A stretch of DNA of 64,000 bases from Sanguinoderma infundibulare (lineage: Eukaryota > Basidiomycota > Agaricomycetes > Polyporales > Polyporaceae): positions 1,736,001-1,800,000 of the forward strand of contig JAVLRN010000012.1 of NCBI GenBank assembly GCA_032821775.1, in the 5' to 3' direction. Under the pieces are notes generated by a model, which had not been told where the DNA came from, searched no databases, and saw nothing but the letters and a program-made list of their open reading frames with translations. Of the stretch, positions 12,001-22,347 are shown one piece after another; the stretch's first letter is position 1; each line of letters begins with the position of its first letter. A program made the position numbers and the translations under genes.

Positions 12001-12079
12001 CCCCCCACTTGGCACCCAAGGCCAGCTCAAAGTACTTGCCTTCCCACACCAACCTGCTCTATCTTCCACATTATCGCCC

Positions 12080-14088
12080 ATGGTACCCATCCAGCCCACC
12101 GTCATTGACAATGATCCGCCGTCCGGCATCGGGCAAATACCCACTTCTGTTCAGACCGCCATCGTGCAAGTACGCGCGTCCAGATATGTATGATGCCACT
12201 CTTTGTATAGGCGTGGTTGATGTTAATCCAATTGTACAGGCTGTGGTTTGTACGGAGGACGACTTCACCGAATCTATAACGAACCATGTATTCAATGCTA
12301 TGCGCCACGCGAAGAACGAAAGCTATCTCTATGGTCTCTACGACTACATCGGCAACTCTCTGGCGAAGGTCTACAAGGTCTTGGGCTCTGACTCGGCCTC
12401 CTCTGGCACAACCACCGGCACCTCCTCCTCCTCCACCTCCACCTCCTCATCCTCATCCTCCTCTTTCCCCTCCCCTGAATGCCCCTCGCTCAGACTTCGT
12501 GTCACATTTACGCCTCAGCTCAATGTCGGGCAAGAGGATGACCCGCCGTCTGACGATGAGGATGACCCGCCGTCTGATGATGAGGATGACCCGCTGTCTG
12601 ATGATGAGGATGACCCGCTGTCTGATGACGAAGGTGAGCCACCGTCCGGTCATGACAGTGAGTCGCATGACAATGACACCGGTACAGTCGCTGCTGAAGT
12701 CGACTCGGACTCAACATCGGGAGTCCATGCTGCGAAGTCGAATGCGGACCCCCAGAAGCGCGCACAGAGGGTCCCAGACTTCATTCTGATGCTCACGCCA
12801 GACAGGGCATCCCGCAAGGATACCATGAACGCCGACGCTATCCTCTCCACGTGGGAGATCAAACCCCTCGGCGACTCACGATGGGGAACATCTCGGGTTC
12901 GGAAGTTGGCCATGAAAGGGATCCCAAAGCACATCAAACAAGTGACCGAAGCGGCAGAGGTTCTCTTTGCGCAGAACAAGAAGTGGAAATCGATCATTTC
13001 CTACCTTTTCGTCGGCATGTACTTCTCGAAATTCGAGTTTGTACGGGACGACACCGACAAGAAACCTCCACCCGGTGCTCCAGTGACGCCCGTTCCCGGC
13101 ACACAACGGCCACCCACCACACCTTGCTCGCCTACCTTAGCGGTGGCTTACCAGAGCTTGATGAACACCAGAGCGCTCTGGCGCCAGCAGGATGAAATCA
13201 AGAACGAGGTCGAGAAGCGCCTAATACCGAAGATCCACGCCTATGGCCTTCCGATTGTCGAGATTGTCAACATGGACAGTTGTGAACCGAAATGCGTCCT
13301 CACCGACGAGTTCAAGTTCGCTCTGAAGGCGGACGGGATGCCAAAAGATGTGAGGTTTGAGAGGCAACCTAGCTGGTTTGATAGCGAGAGGTTCGACGTG
13401 GACGGGCAATGGGAGATGCCACAGATTCCCGAAGTATGTTCACTCTGCCTCCAATCTGGTGTTCTCATTGCTGACCAAATGGATCATTTGGCAGGACGCT
13501 GCTGACAAGGTAAAGGAAGCCTTGCACGACAAGGTGCTGGAGGAGACCAAGATTTTGCAAGGCATAATCGCCGGTCATCCGCACCCACAGATGAGAGTGC
13601 CGCCGACACCCTCGTCAGACACGTCCGAAGAGTGGAGTCCAAGCATTAGCACCTCTGACAGTGATCACGAGACAACGTACACGTCCGAAGAGTCGAGCGT
13701 TAGCGACTTCGCCAGTGATCGCGAGACAACGCCCACCCCTGATGGACCCCCGCCTCCACCTGCTGGACCCCCGCCTCCATTGCCTCCACCTGCCGGACCC
13801 CCGCCCCCCGCTGCCGGACTCCCGCCTCCAGCTGCCGCTCTCCCAAGAAGGACAACACGAGTGGGACGTGCCGCTGCTGATCCGCTACCGAAGACCGTGA
13901 AACAGGCCAAGAATGATTTCAATGCGAGGGACGACGACCGCAAGGCAAGGGAGAAGGTACGCAAGGCAAAGGAGGCAGAGCGCGAAGCGAGAATGCAACA
14001 AGCGCATGATGTCTGGGGTGCCGGGGTTGAAGGCGTGCTAGACCAGGCCGGGGGTGGAGGAGCGGATGAAGGGAGGACTCAAGCATAG
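12080..14088 (+). CDS. PD-(D/E)XK nuclease-like protein with acidic repeats and Pro-rich region
   Basis: Predicted 625 aa; exons 12080-12169, 12240-13433, 13495-14088; introns 70 and 61 bp. The N-terminus (MVPIQPTVIDNDPPSG) follows a good TATA box and joins in frame to AVVCTEDDFTESI. Order of features: a Ser-rich linker (about residues 95-120), four DDPPSDDE-type acidic repeats (about 130-161), then VPDFILML and STWEIKP. The spacing of Asp210, Glu236 and Lys238 fits the PD-(D/E)XK nuclease fold, and the following hydrophobic strand (SIISYLFVGMYF) fits it too. The last exon carries proline runs around residues 475-500 and a charged KAREKVRKAKEAEREAR coiled-coil-like tail. This is motif-level evidence; catalysis is not shown. 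It occurs once, between C2 and A2. Alternative: a non-catalytic REase-fold protein of unknown role. Confidence 0.7.
12537..12632 (+). repeat. Four 24-bp tandem repeats
   Basis: Four in-frame 24-bp units (GATGACCCGCCGTCTGACGA + TGAG) encoding DDPPSDDE, the last two with Leu in place of the second Pro. A fifth, diverged unit follows. Such in-frame repeats vary easily in number. Confidence 0.9.
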
Positions 14089-14818
14089 GACGACGGTGGA
14101 GATGTCGGAGGGATCAGAGAGTGAACAATGGGTAGGGTCTTGGTCGTCGTTGACGGTATGACGTTCAAGTTGATGAGCAGAATGTATGGCATGTCACCTT
14201 TATCAACCCCGCTGTACGTCGTTCGACCAGCCTACAGCAATATCATGGTTCGTCAATTTCGCAATGCACGACTTGTGCAAGATTTGGACGGCTGTATGGC
14301 TCTACAGTTCGTGGGGTGAACCGGTTTCCGTACTGACGTTTTCTCCCCAGATGAGGTGTCCGTCCCTGAACGTGATGCGACCACGGGTGGGATAGGCGTT
14401 AATGCCAGCCCAAGCAAGCCCACCTGCGACTCGGAGGTTCTATCCCCGACACGGGCGCAGGCAGCGTACCACAAGGCTGGCTGCATGGTGAGCTTTGTTA
14501 TCCTGCTAGTGTGTCGATAACCGTCACCTTATTGTATTCATTAATGCGGCCCTTACCGGACGGGCTCGGTTTGTAAGTAACAGGACACCGTGCTTGGTCC
14601 CGTCACAAGGCCGTTCTGACCACTGATCCCTGTCATTGCTCATTGTGAATAGCAATTCACTAAGCAAGCAATAGTAAGTAACTCCGAAGCCCATGCCAGC
14701 CCTTGCCGCGAAGCCGCCCGAGTCCGCATGCTAAATCCCAACTTCGCAACACGCGTCTCTTGGCATCCTACCACCACATTCGCCTTCTACCTCCTGCGTT
14801 AACTCAAGCATTGTCACC
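14089..14818. other. Intergenic, upstream of A2
   Basis: About 730 bp between the PD-(D/E)XK-like gene and F-box A2. It should hold the 3' UTR of the former and the promoter of the latter. Short frames only; nothing recognised. Confidence 0.4.
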
Positions 14819-16129
14819 ATGAGCCAACTCTGGACCTCGTGCGTCGCTTTTGTGCTACTTGCTTTGGGCCACCCACTCACACGATTTCATCTAGTTTTAA
14901 CGTCGACAGACGTGAGATGGGCAGCATGAACGCTTTGACGAGGTTCGACGAGTTCTTCATGAAACAAGGATTCCTGGTCAGGAGTATCACATATCCACGG
15001 ACCAGGTATGTTCGACTCCGCTCTGATGATGGCGACCACTGAATAAAATCGCCTCGACCACCACCTCAATCACTGCAGCCCTGAACTCGTCCGGGGGAAG
15101 TCACCCTTCCAGCTCAACTCGGAAGTGACCCAAACCACGGACCACATAGGTTTACTCTCGCTCCCAAACGAACTCTTGCTGATGATAATAGAGCGCGTGA
15201 AATGCGACCTCATCACGCTCCCCGCGTTGGCCGTCACTTGTCACCGGCTGTTCGGGCTCGCGTGCAACAGGGTCAAGGGATATCGGAACAGCTGGGCAGC
15301 ACCCTGGGCCCGTTGCCGCGTTGTATGCTTGGGAGACCATGCCGAATACACGGACGTTCCTGAGAAGCTCTTCACCGATGCTGAGCGCGTGGCGATCGAA
15401 AAGCGGCGTAGTCGGAAGACCTACGGACTTGAGGCTTCAATGTCTTATGCTGGCCTCTTCCAGCTCAGGCCCAGGAGCTTCGGACTCTCCTTCTTCGGAA
15501 CACACTCGCTATTCGACCCCAACTTGCTCGGAAACCGTGAGGTTGCAGAGCGCTTGGATTGCTTCACGCCGTCTGACCAGGCAAGATACCACGTCCTGAT
15601 GGCCGTCACGTACCCGCCAGACCGACAGAACTGGGGGCTCTGCAATATCGACAAGAAGGAGTACGTCCGCGCCTCCGAGATCGCGAAGCTCGCCGGACGC
15701 CCCGACGACCCTCAGCCCTTCCTGCCGAACTGCCGCGTGGACCTCGGACACGCTCTCCATTCGCTCATCGCCTGGTCTTCCAATAACAGCACGGACATAC
15801 CGGAGAACGAAACCACCAAGAAGCTGCACCGCGGACGGTGGGTGGGCGATCGTGTCTGCATCGCCTGTCTGGGTTCCAAGAAGGGCTGGACGGACGTTAA
15901 CGAGGCAGTCGTCCATGACCTGACCGAAATCTACAAGGCGCAGTATGGAGCGCGGTGGTCGAAGGAAATCAAAGGCAGGGCCCAAAATATTGACTGGTAC
16001 TGGATGCGGTCCGACGGAGACGACGCGGTGGCCAGACGAGGTCGCAGTACGCCAAAGCTGCCTCCAGCAGGGTGGTCGAAGCACCTCCGACAACTTGAAG
16101 CCGAGGACAGGGATCCCGACAATGTGTAG
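14819..16129 (+). CDS. F-box protein, family A, copy A2
   Basis: Intact, 393 aa. Exons 14819-14838, 14895-15005, 15079-16129; introns 56 and 73 bp. The tiny first exon (MSQLWT) and second exon (DEFFMKQGFLVRSITYP) are matched exon for exon by A4, which supports the model. The F-box begins near residue 69 (LLSLPNELLLMIIERV) and continues LPALAVTCHRLFGLA. The rest is a family-specific domain with YPPDRQNWGLCN, SEIAKLAGRPDDPQPFLPN, TTKKLHRGRWVGDR and WYWMRSDGDDAVARRGRS. By family it would bind Skp1 and recruit an unknown substrate to an SCF ligase. It is convergent with B2, 130 bp apart. Confidence 0.85.
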
Positions 16130-18350
16130 AGCCGAATAGCAAGTATTACAAGCAGATGCGAGGGCGAAGAATGTACTGAACTCTCAGTATACATAGCAGC
16201 GTGCAACTACGATCTGGTTGAACTTCTAGATAACAGCATCGACAGCACTGACACACCTACTAGACACTAGACATCCTCTCCCTGACCATTATCTCCTCAA
16301 CCAGATCCCCCAAACCGCTTCTCAACCGTGCCTCCACAGCCTCTGCCTCAGGTCCGAGACCGAACCTGTCTTGCGCCTGGGACGGGCCCCAAATCGTGAC
16401 TTCTATACTCTTTAACTGATGTCCGGCCTCTGCTCGCCTGCTAAGGCAAGGCTGTAGACTGTGCCGACAGTATACGAGCGTTGCGATCGGCCCATACGCA
16501 CGCGGCTGCTGCAGCTCGAGTGAACGCGGTAGACTGCCAGGCCCTTCGGTCTCCACGAGTGCCACTATCGCGTCGTATTCTCGTTCGACGAACGTCGCTT
16601 GCGCGGATTCTGTCCAATCCAGGTCCTCCGGAACCCAAACGCCAGTATCGCGATCCCAGTCCCAGAAGATCGCCAGATGAGCCAGGGCCGGGCACAAGTA
16701 TGCTCCGTCGCTCTGCGGCTCCGCGAGCACAGGGAGGATAGCAGGCTGCACTCTGGCGTCACCATCTGCCACGGAAAGGCGCACAAGGTGCGGCAGACCA
16801 GCGAGAATGCGTGGCCAGTATGGTGTGGGGCTCATCAAGGCGCCTCTCTTGACCGACAACGAGGTCACCGACGTCCCGAGCGCGAAGGCGCGTGTGATCT
16901 CCGAAGTACAATGGAGTACGGTGCTGGACTCGCGGACGAAGTTGGTGAGGACTACGCGGAGAGGTCGGATGCCCTCCCCGCGCACTTCCCATGCGGCGAC
17001 GTCCTTGAATAAGGAAAAATCGAGCTCCATCGTGATTTGGGCAGTAGGGAGTGGGGCGCGAGTAGAGATGAAGGCGGCGAAAGTCAGGATCGATATGTTG
17101 CGCAAGGTTTCCAGCTCATCTGAGAGGACCGGTTCAGGCTCCAACGTCGTCGTCGAGGGGAGGTCGAGTTTGGAGAGGAATGTGTCCATGGCTTCAGGCT
17201 TATCGCGAATTATGAGATGGCGCAGCCGCGGGAGGTGAACCGACTGCTGTGGGTTTGACTGTGTAGCGTTCAAGCTGCCCTCAATATGGAGTATCTCCAG
17301 ATTGGGGCACTGTCTGACAACATCAAGAACCGAGCTTCGAGTGGGCGGAGAGTTGGGGAGGAATCCTACACAGTGCTTCAGCTCAAGACGTGACAATGAG
17401 GAAAGGGGGATATCGGAGGGTGAGAAAGCCATATAAGAGAGACGGAGTGTGTGGAGGCGGGGAAACGACGAAAGTCGGACTCGAACGCTCAGAGGCCCAG
17501 GTTGTGACAGCATGAATGTTCGATTGGAGATCCACCCATGAACGGCAAGATCTTGCAGCTTCGGCATACTCAGCCTGAGAAGACGGTACAAGGGATCTTG
17601 TTCGTGCGCGAATCCGTGAGCTTGGACTCGCAACGTGGAAATTCTATGAGAGTGAGGTGCGGAAGCGTCCACTACAGCTGCGGTGACCCCGAGAAGCGAG
17701 GGGGAAAGGTCCCGGGCTCCCGATAACGAAAGAGCCGCGCGAAATCGGCCAATACTCCATCTCGGCCCTGCGCTCACGAGTTGCAGAGCGAGGAGCCTGG
17801 CCCAGAATTGGGGTGTGCGCCGGAGGAGAGTTCGCCAATATCGACAGGTCCACATAGCTACATGACCAAGACGACCTTTGGTGTCGGGTTCGAAGTAGGA
17901 GAAGATCTCTATGAAGATCTCTGGGGGGAGCCGTCTGTGGATGAGGGCTGCGTCATTGTACACCGCACGAAGCGCACGGATGTTGGACTTGCGCTGAGCG
18001 ATGATGGTGCGGATGGAAACCTTGTCTTCTGCTTCTAAACCGCGGTCAAGGTCTTGAAGAGCTCGATTGCGAGACCGGTAAAGGGACATCTGAGACAGAC
18101 ACCATCGCTGGACGTCCTCGGGGTTCACGGATGTGAGGACAGCGGCGTCATCGGTGTTGAGGCGCCGGTCACTGGGGAACGTATGAGGATCGGCCGTCTC
18201 TGTCGTTGCAACGGATAAAGAGGAGTAAGAATCCTTGCACGGCCCACCTCAATGAAAAAGAGACGCATTAACCTACTTACGAGGTGAATCAAGTGGTTCT
18301 ATTGGAAGGAGCCTCGACCACTCTAGCTTACTTTGTCCGGGGAAACGCAT
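15203..18350. repeat. Inverted-repeat arm (pairs with 33896-37031)
   Basis: The 3' four-fifths of A2 plus all of B2 are repeated in opposite orientation as A3/B3, with high nucleotide identity judged by eye, including the same 130-bp tail-to-tail spacer. The two arms flank the single-copy core. Similarity on the A side ends abruptly at AATGCGACCTCATCAC. Confidence 0.8.
16260..18350 (-). CDS. F-box/LRR-like protein, family B, copy B2
   Basis: Intact, 669 aa. Minus-strand exons 18350-18281 and 18199-16260; the intron is 81 bp. Exon 2 begins Q-T-A-D-P-H: the position of the B1 internal Met is ACG here, so translation depends on the short first exon (MRFPGQSKLEW). F-box LPPEIFIEIFSYF, then CRYWRTLLRRTPQFW and leucine-rich segments as in B1. 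The C-terminal third (from about DWDWDRDTGVW to RERMSSV) resembles B3 rather than B1, marking two subtypes. Expected role: SCF substrate adaptor; substrate unknown. Convergent with A2 and divergent from YggS2. Confidence 0.85.
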
Positions 18351-18697
18351 TATGTGTCCTATTCACGGTGCTACTCAGCACTGATATTCTAGTGGGGAAA
18401 AGTTAATATTCTGTGAGTGTTTGGCGGAGAAAATCGGCACAGTTCCAGCTTACCGGGTGCAAGGGATCCGGAGCTTGTAAGCGGTGGCCGCAAAAATTGA
18501 GGTTGCTGTGATGTGGGGTCAACCAGAGGGTGAAACTGAAGGAGTCATACTAAAACCCCCAGCGCACTGATTGAATGATTGAATGCTGCGATTCACAGTC
18601 GTGTGTCGACACCTGCGCCTCGCCGTGGGTGGACTGGATAGAGTTGGATAGTAAACGGTGCTAGATGACGCTGTCCACCCGAAGGCGCCCACGGTGC
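18351..18697. promoter_or_regulatory. Shared divergent promoter region, B2 / YggS2
   Basis: Second copy of the B/YggS intergenic region. Compared with 3597-3936 it has a small insertion (GAGGTTGCTGTGATGTGG context) and a short deletion near 18640. Confidence 0.55.
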
Positions 18698-19703
18698 ATG
18701 CGTCTCTTTCCTGTCCACCTCCTCTACCGCAGAATGTCGGCCGCAGCAGCAATCACAGGGACTCCCGAGCGTGCAGCGGAGTTAAAAGAGTCACTAGCTG
18801 AAATCCGGCAACGCGTCGCAGCCGCCAGCTCAAGTAACCCGTCGCATCTATCAAACTCGTCACCTTTCCTCGTCGCGGTGTCCAAGTACAAGCCAGCATC
18901 GGATGTCCTCGCGGCATACGAAGCCGGACAGCGAGATTTCGGAGAGAACTATGTGCAGGAGCTAATAGAAAAGGCGTCGCAGGTGCGTCCCATCGCGGTT
19001 CACGTTGTCCGATACGTCTCACGTTCCTCACCATCTCCCTCCAGCTGCCACCAGACATCCGATGGCACTTCATCGGCACATTGCAATCGAATAAGGCTAA
19101 AATTCTGGCCTGTACGTGCTTTGCGGCACCTAAGGTGCGGTTCCATGCCCTCCTCTTGCTGACGGTCCCACAGCGATTCCGAACCTCTACTCCATCCAAA
19201 CCCTCACCTCTGCCAAAGCCGCGACCGCGCTCAACAAGGCCTGGCCAGAGGATCGCCCCTCGCCTCTGAATATCCTCCTCCAAGTCAACACCTCCGGCGA
19301 AGACCAGAAGTCTGGCGTGCCACCGTTGACTCCGAACACTCCCGAAGCCGAGGTGGACAGCGCGGAGCTGGTGCAGGTGGCTAAGCACATCCTCACGGAG
19401 TGTCCCCGGCTCCGATTGCAAGGTCTGATGACGATTGGTTCGCTTGCGGAGTCGCTGAGCAAGGAGAAGGAAAACGAGGATTTCGCTTGCCTCGTCTTGA
19501 CGCGCGATGTCCTCGAGGGTGCCCTTGCTCGTGCAGGTTTCCAGTGCGGGAATTGGGGAGACGAAAACAACCGATTGCTCCTGAGCATGGGGATGTCGAG
19601 CGACTTCGAGGCTGCACTTGCTGCGGGGAGCGACATTGTTCGGGTCGGGACTGGGATATTTGGTGCACGAGCGAAGAAGGACGAGATAAAGGCACAGCAT
19701 TAA
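18698..19703 (+). CDS. YggS/PROSC-type PLP-binding protein, copy 2
   Basis: Intact second copy, 293 aa. Exons 18698-18982, 19045-19111, 19174-19703; both introns 62 bp, in the same places as copy 1. PLP lysine in [23 protein letters not shown] and [13 protein letters not shown] all kept. Differences from copy 1 are scattered substitutions and a two-codon deletion ([12 protein letters not shown] against ARAGFPQDSGKWGD). An earlier in-frame ATG lies at 18665. Divergent from B2; the B-prime gene ends 89 bp downstream, convergent. Confidence 0.9.
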
Positions 19704-19792
19704 TGACGATCATTGTGGAGTATCCGTATATCCAAAATACATAGAGAACGTAGGCTGTAACTTGAGCTCCTAAATTGTTGGTGTCCTCCAGC

Positions 19793-21833
19793 TCATATAT
19801 CCCACTTCGACTGCAGCCCCACAGATATCGCTTCGGCCAAATCCCCCAAGCCTTCGCGCAATATCCCTTCCACCGATGCTGCCCGATAACTTGCATCGCG
19901 AAGATCTCGCTTCTTCGAGGGGTCCCAGATGGAGACAGAGAGACCTTTCAATGCACGACAGCCATGTTCTGCTCTACTACGAAGACACTCTTCCAGCACG
20001 CGACAGTACGCGTGTGCTCTCTTGCACCCGTAAGGCCTACAATGCGATGCTTCTTCGACGTTCTCTGATGCGGCTACCCCGTTTTGTTCCTCTTCAGCGA
20101 CCGCCACCTTGGTGGACGCCGCCCATCCTTTGGGGTCATCCCGGTAGTCCCAGAAGACGGACAGGTTGGCCAAACCCGGGCACAGACACCCTCCGTCCTC
20201 GTGACGCGTCCCAAGCAGCCCAAGGATGGCAGGACGATTCCTGACGTCCCCGCCCTCCACCGCCAGTCGCACGAGGTTCGGTAGGCCGACCAGCAGGGTC
20301 TCCCAGTAGTACACCGACGGCGAGCGGCGAACACCGAGTATCGTCAGGGACGTCACCGCCGTGCCGGCCGCGAAGATCCCCAAGAAGTGCTTTGTGTGAG
20401 AGAGGACGTCGGTGGAGTAGCGCATGAGACGTGAGGCGGACGCGCGCAGGGGCCGGACTCTGGCAGGTTCCCCCCGCGCTTCCCATGTGGCGATCGTTTT
20501 GGACCCGTTGTCGAGCCGGACTTGCATCGCGACCTCTGCGATGGGCGGTGGGCCGTCTGCGTGACCCGGCATGAGTAGGCTGGTCGACAGCGGGAGCGGG
20601 ATGTTACGATGCGTGTACATGAACTGGGGCTCGAGGTCGACGAGAGTCGTCAGAGGGATATCGAAGTAGGCGAGGAAGGCGAGTGTGACCTCGGGCGGGA
20701 TCTGGACGATGAAATGCTGCAGTCGGGGGAGGTGCACGGGCGGATTCGTCCGCTGCTCTGGCAGCGGCGTGCTCGGAACGCGGCCCATGATGCTCAGCGT
20801 CTCCAGGTTGGGGCAGTTCCTCGCGGTGGCGAGGAGAATCTCCATATAGGTGCATGGAGGGGATCCGACGTCGGGAGCGGCGTACCCCGCGCAGTCCCTC
20901 AGCTCGAGGTGTGTCAACGAGGTGTGCGGCATTGTGGGGGGTATGAAGTGCATGTGCCTGAGGCGGAGCGTGCGGAGGTGGGGGAGCGTCGAGAAGGAGA
21001 TGACGCGCGCCTTGCCCACATGCATGCTCCATTTGTACATCTCGAGCTCGCGCAGTGCCGGCATGTCCAGTCTGAGCAGCCGGTCGAGCGGCCCTCGCTC
21101 GGCGTCGTAGCCCGTCGCCTGGATCTTCATCGACGAGAACCGACGGGCGTGGGGGGCGAGCATGTCCACCGTCGTCTTGTGCACCACGGGCAGGCAGAGG
21201 GCGACGTCCAACGGCGCGGATCTCGCGAGGGCGACCGCGAACCGGTCGACCTTCCACTTCGGCTCCCAGTCGCCCTCGAACTCGAAGCCGAGCAGCGTCT
21301 TCCAGAACTGCGGGACGCGCTGCAGGAGGAGGTGCCAATAGCGGCAGATCCGCGCGGCGACGTGGCCCCAGGGCCGCCCGTCATGGCGGAAGTGCGCGAA
21401 GACGTCCAGGAGGACCTCGGGGGGCAGTCGGTGGATCGGCGCCGCGTCGTTGTATGCGGCACGGAGGGCGCACATGTTGCTTCTGTGTCGGACCATGGCG
21501 GCGTGGATGGAGAGGTTGTAGACGGAGCCACGTCGTTCCAACAGAGCGCGGTTGCGGGACTGATACTCGGTGATCCTGGAGAGACACCAGTTCTGGACCT
21601 CTTCGGGTCTCAAGGTTCTGAGGACGGCCGCGTCGTCGGCGTCGAGGCGACGCTTGATCGTGTAGGAAATCGGATCCGGGTTTTCTACGTAGTTATACCA
21701 CCAGTCAGAGTCTCCGCGTGCGTACATCAGGGCATTGAGGATACTTACCGTCCAAGGGGAGAGGGTCTGTCAAAATGAGGTCCGCCAGATGGAGAAGCCC
21801 ATCTATGGTGGCGGACTCCAGTCCTAGTGACAT
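19793..21833 (-). CDS. F-box/LRR-like protein, diverged family member B-prime
   Basis: Intact, 658 aa. Minus-strand exons 21833-21749 and 21684-19793; 64-bp intron. Exon 1 (MSLGLESATIDGLLHLADLI) replaces the family-B first exon. Exon 2 aligns along its length with B1-B3 (RRLDADDAAVLRTL, RSRNRALLE, F-box IHRLPPEVLLDVFAHF, CRYWHLLLQRVPQFW) but with much lower identity, so it split off before the recent duplications. Leucine-rich segments: HLRTLRLRHM, LTHLELRDC, NLETLSIMG. Its C-terminus (LGDLAEAISVGLQSKWDI) is the source type of the fragments at 4975-5245 and 39625-39844. Convergent with YggS2. Role as SCF adaptor is inferred from the F-box. Confidence 0.85.
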
Positions 21834-22347
21834 CTCTACCACGACAACGGTTGGAATTAGGTGTTAGAATGTATTGGTTTCAACCAAGGCTACCACGTTT
21901 AAAACGACGAACCTGGTAGAGAAGGCGCAATTCGTGGGTAGACAATAGACAAGGTGGTTGCACCCGACAGTACTTAACGAAGCGCTTCGAGTCAAACACT
22001 AAACCGAGGCTGTGTACATTGGGCAATATATTGCATACTGTATGTGTCGAGCCGACGTCAAACTTGAATGGCATCGGATTCGCGTAGTCATGAATGAATC
22101 CGAAGTCATCGGGGCTGGGTAGAGGCGGAGCCAGGAACACCAAAGCGCATGGCCCGACGGTGTGATGTCCCATCCATGAGCACGCGAGTAATATATAATC
22201 TTACACCATCTATTACTTACACAAGACTTCTGGTGCGCGAAGCGAGAGTCCAGGTGTAGAAAACACATAGCACCATGTATGCATGCATGTAATGTAAAGA
22301 TAGAATGGGGCCGATCTCCAACAGCGCGCGAAAGCCACGCCTCACGA
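21834..22347. other. Intergenic, B-prime promoter and ABC-transporter 3' side
   Basis: About 510 bp; no gene recognised. This is the left edge of the single-copy core, where the duplicated sequences stop. Confidence 0.5.

Noticed and set aside
12009..12079. Upstream start at 12009 for the PD-(D/E)XK-like gene
   Set aside because: Only 9 bp after the TATA box and requires reading through a good intron; 12080 gives a clean first exon.
20609..21778. 389-codon plus-strand open frame across B-prime
   Set aside because: Antisense shadow of the GC-rich B-prime exon; the opposite strand encodes a full F-box protein with paralogues.
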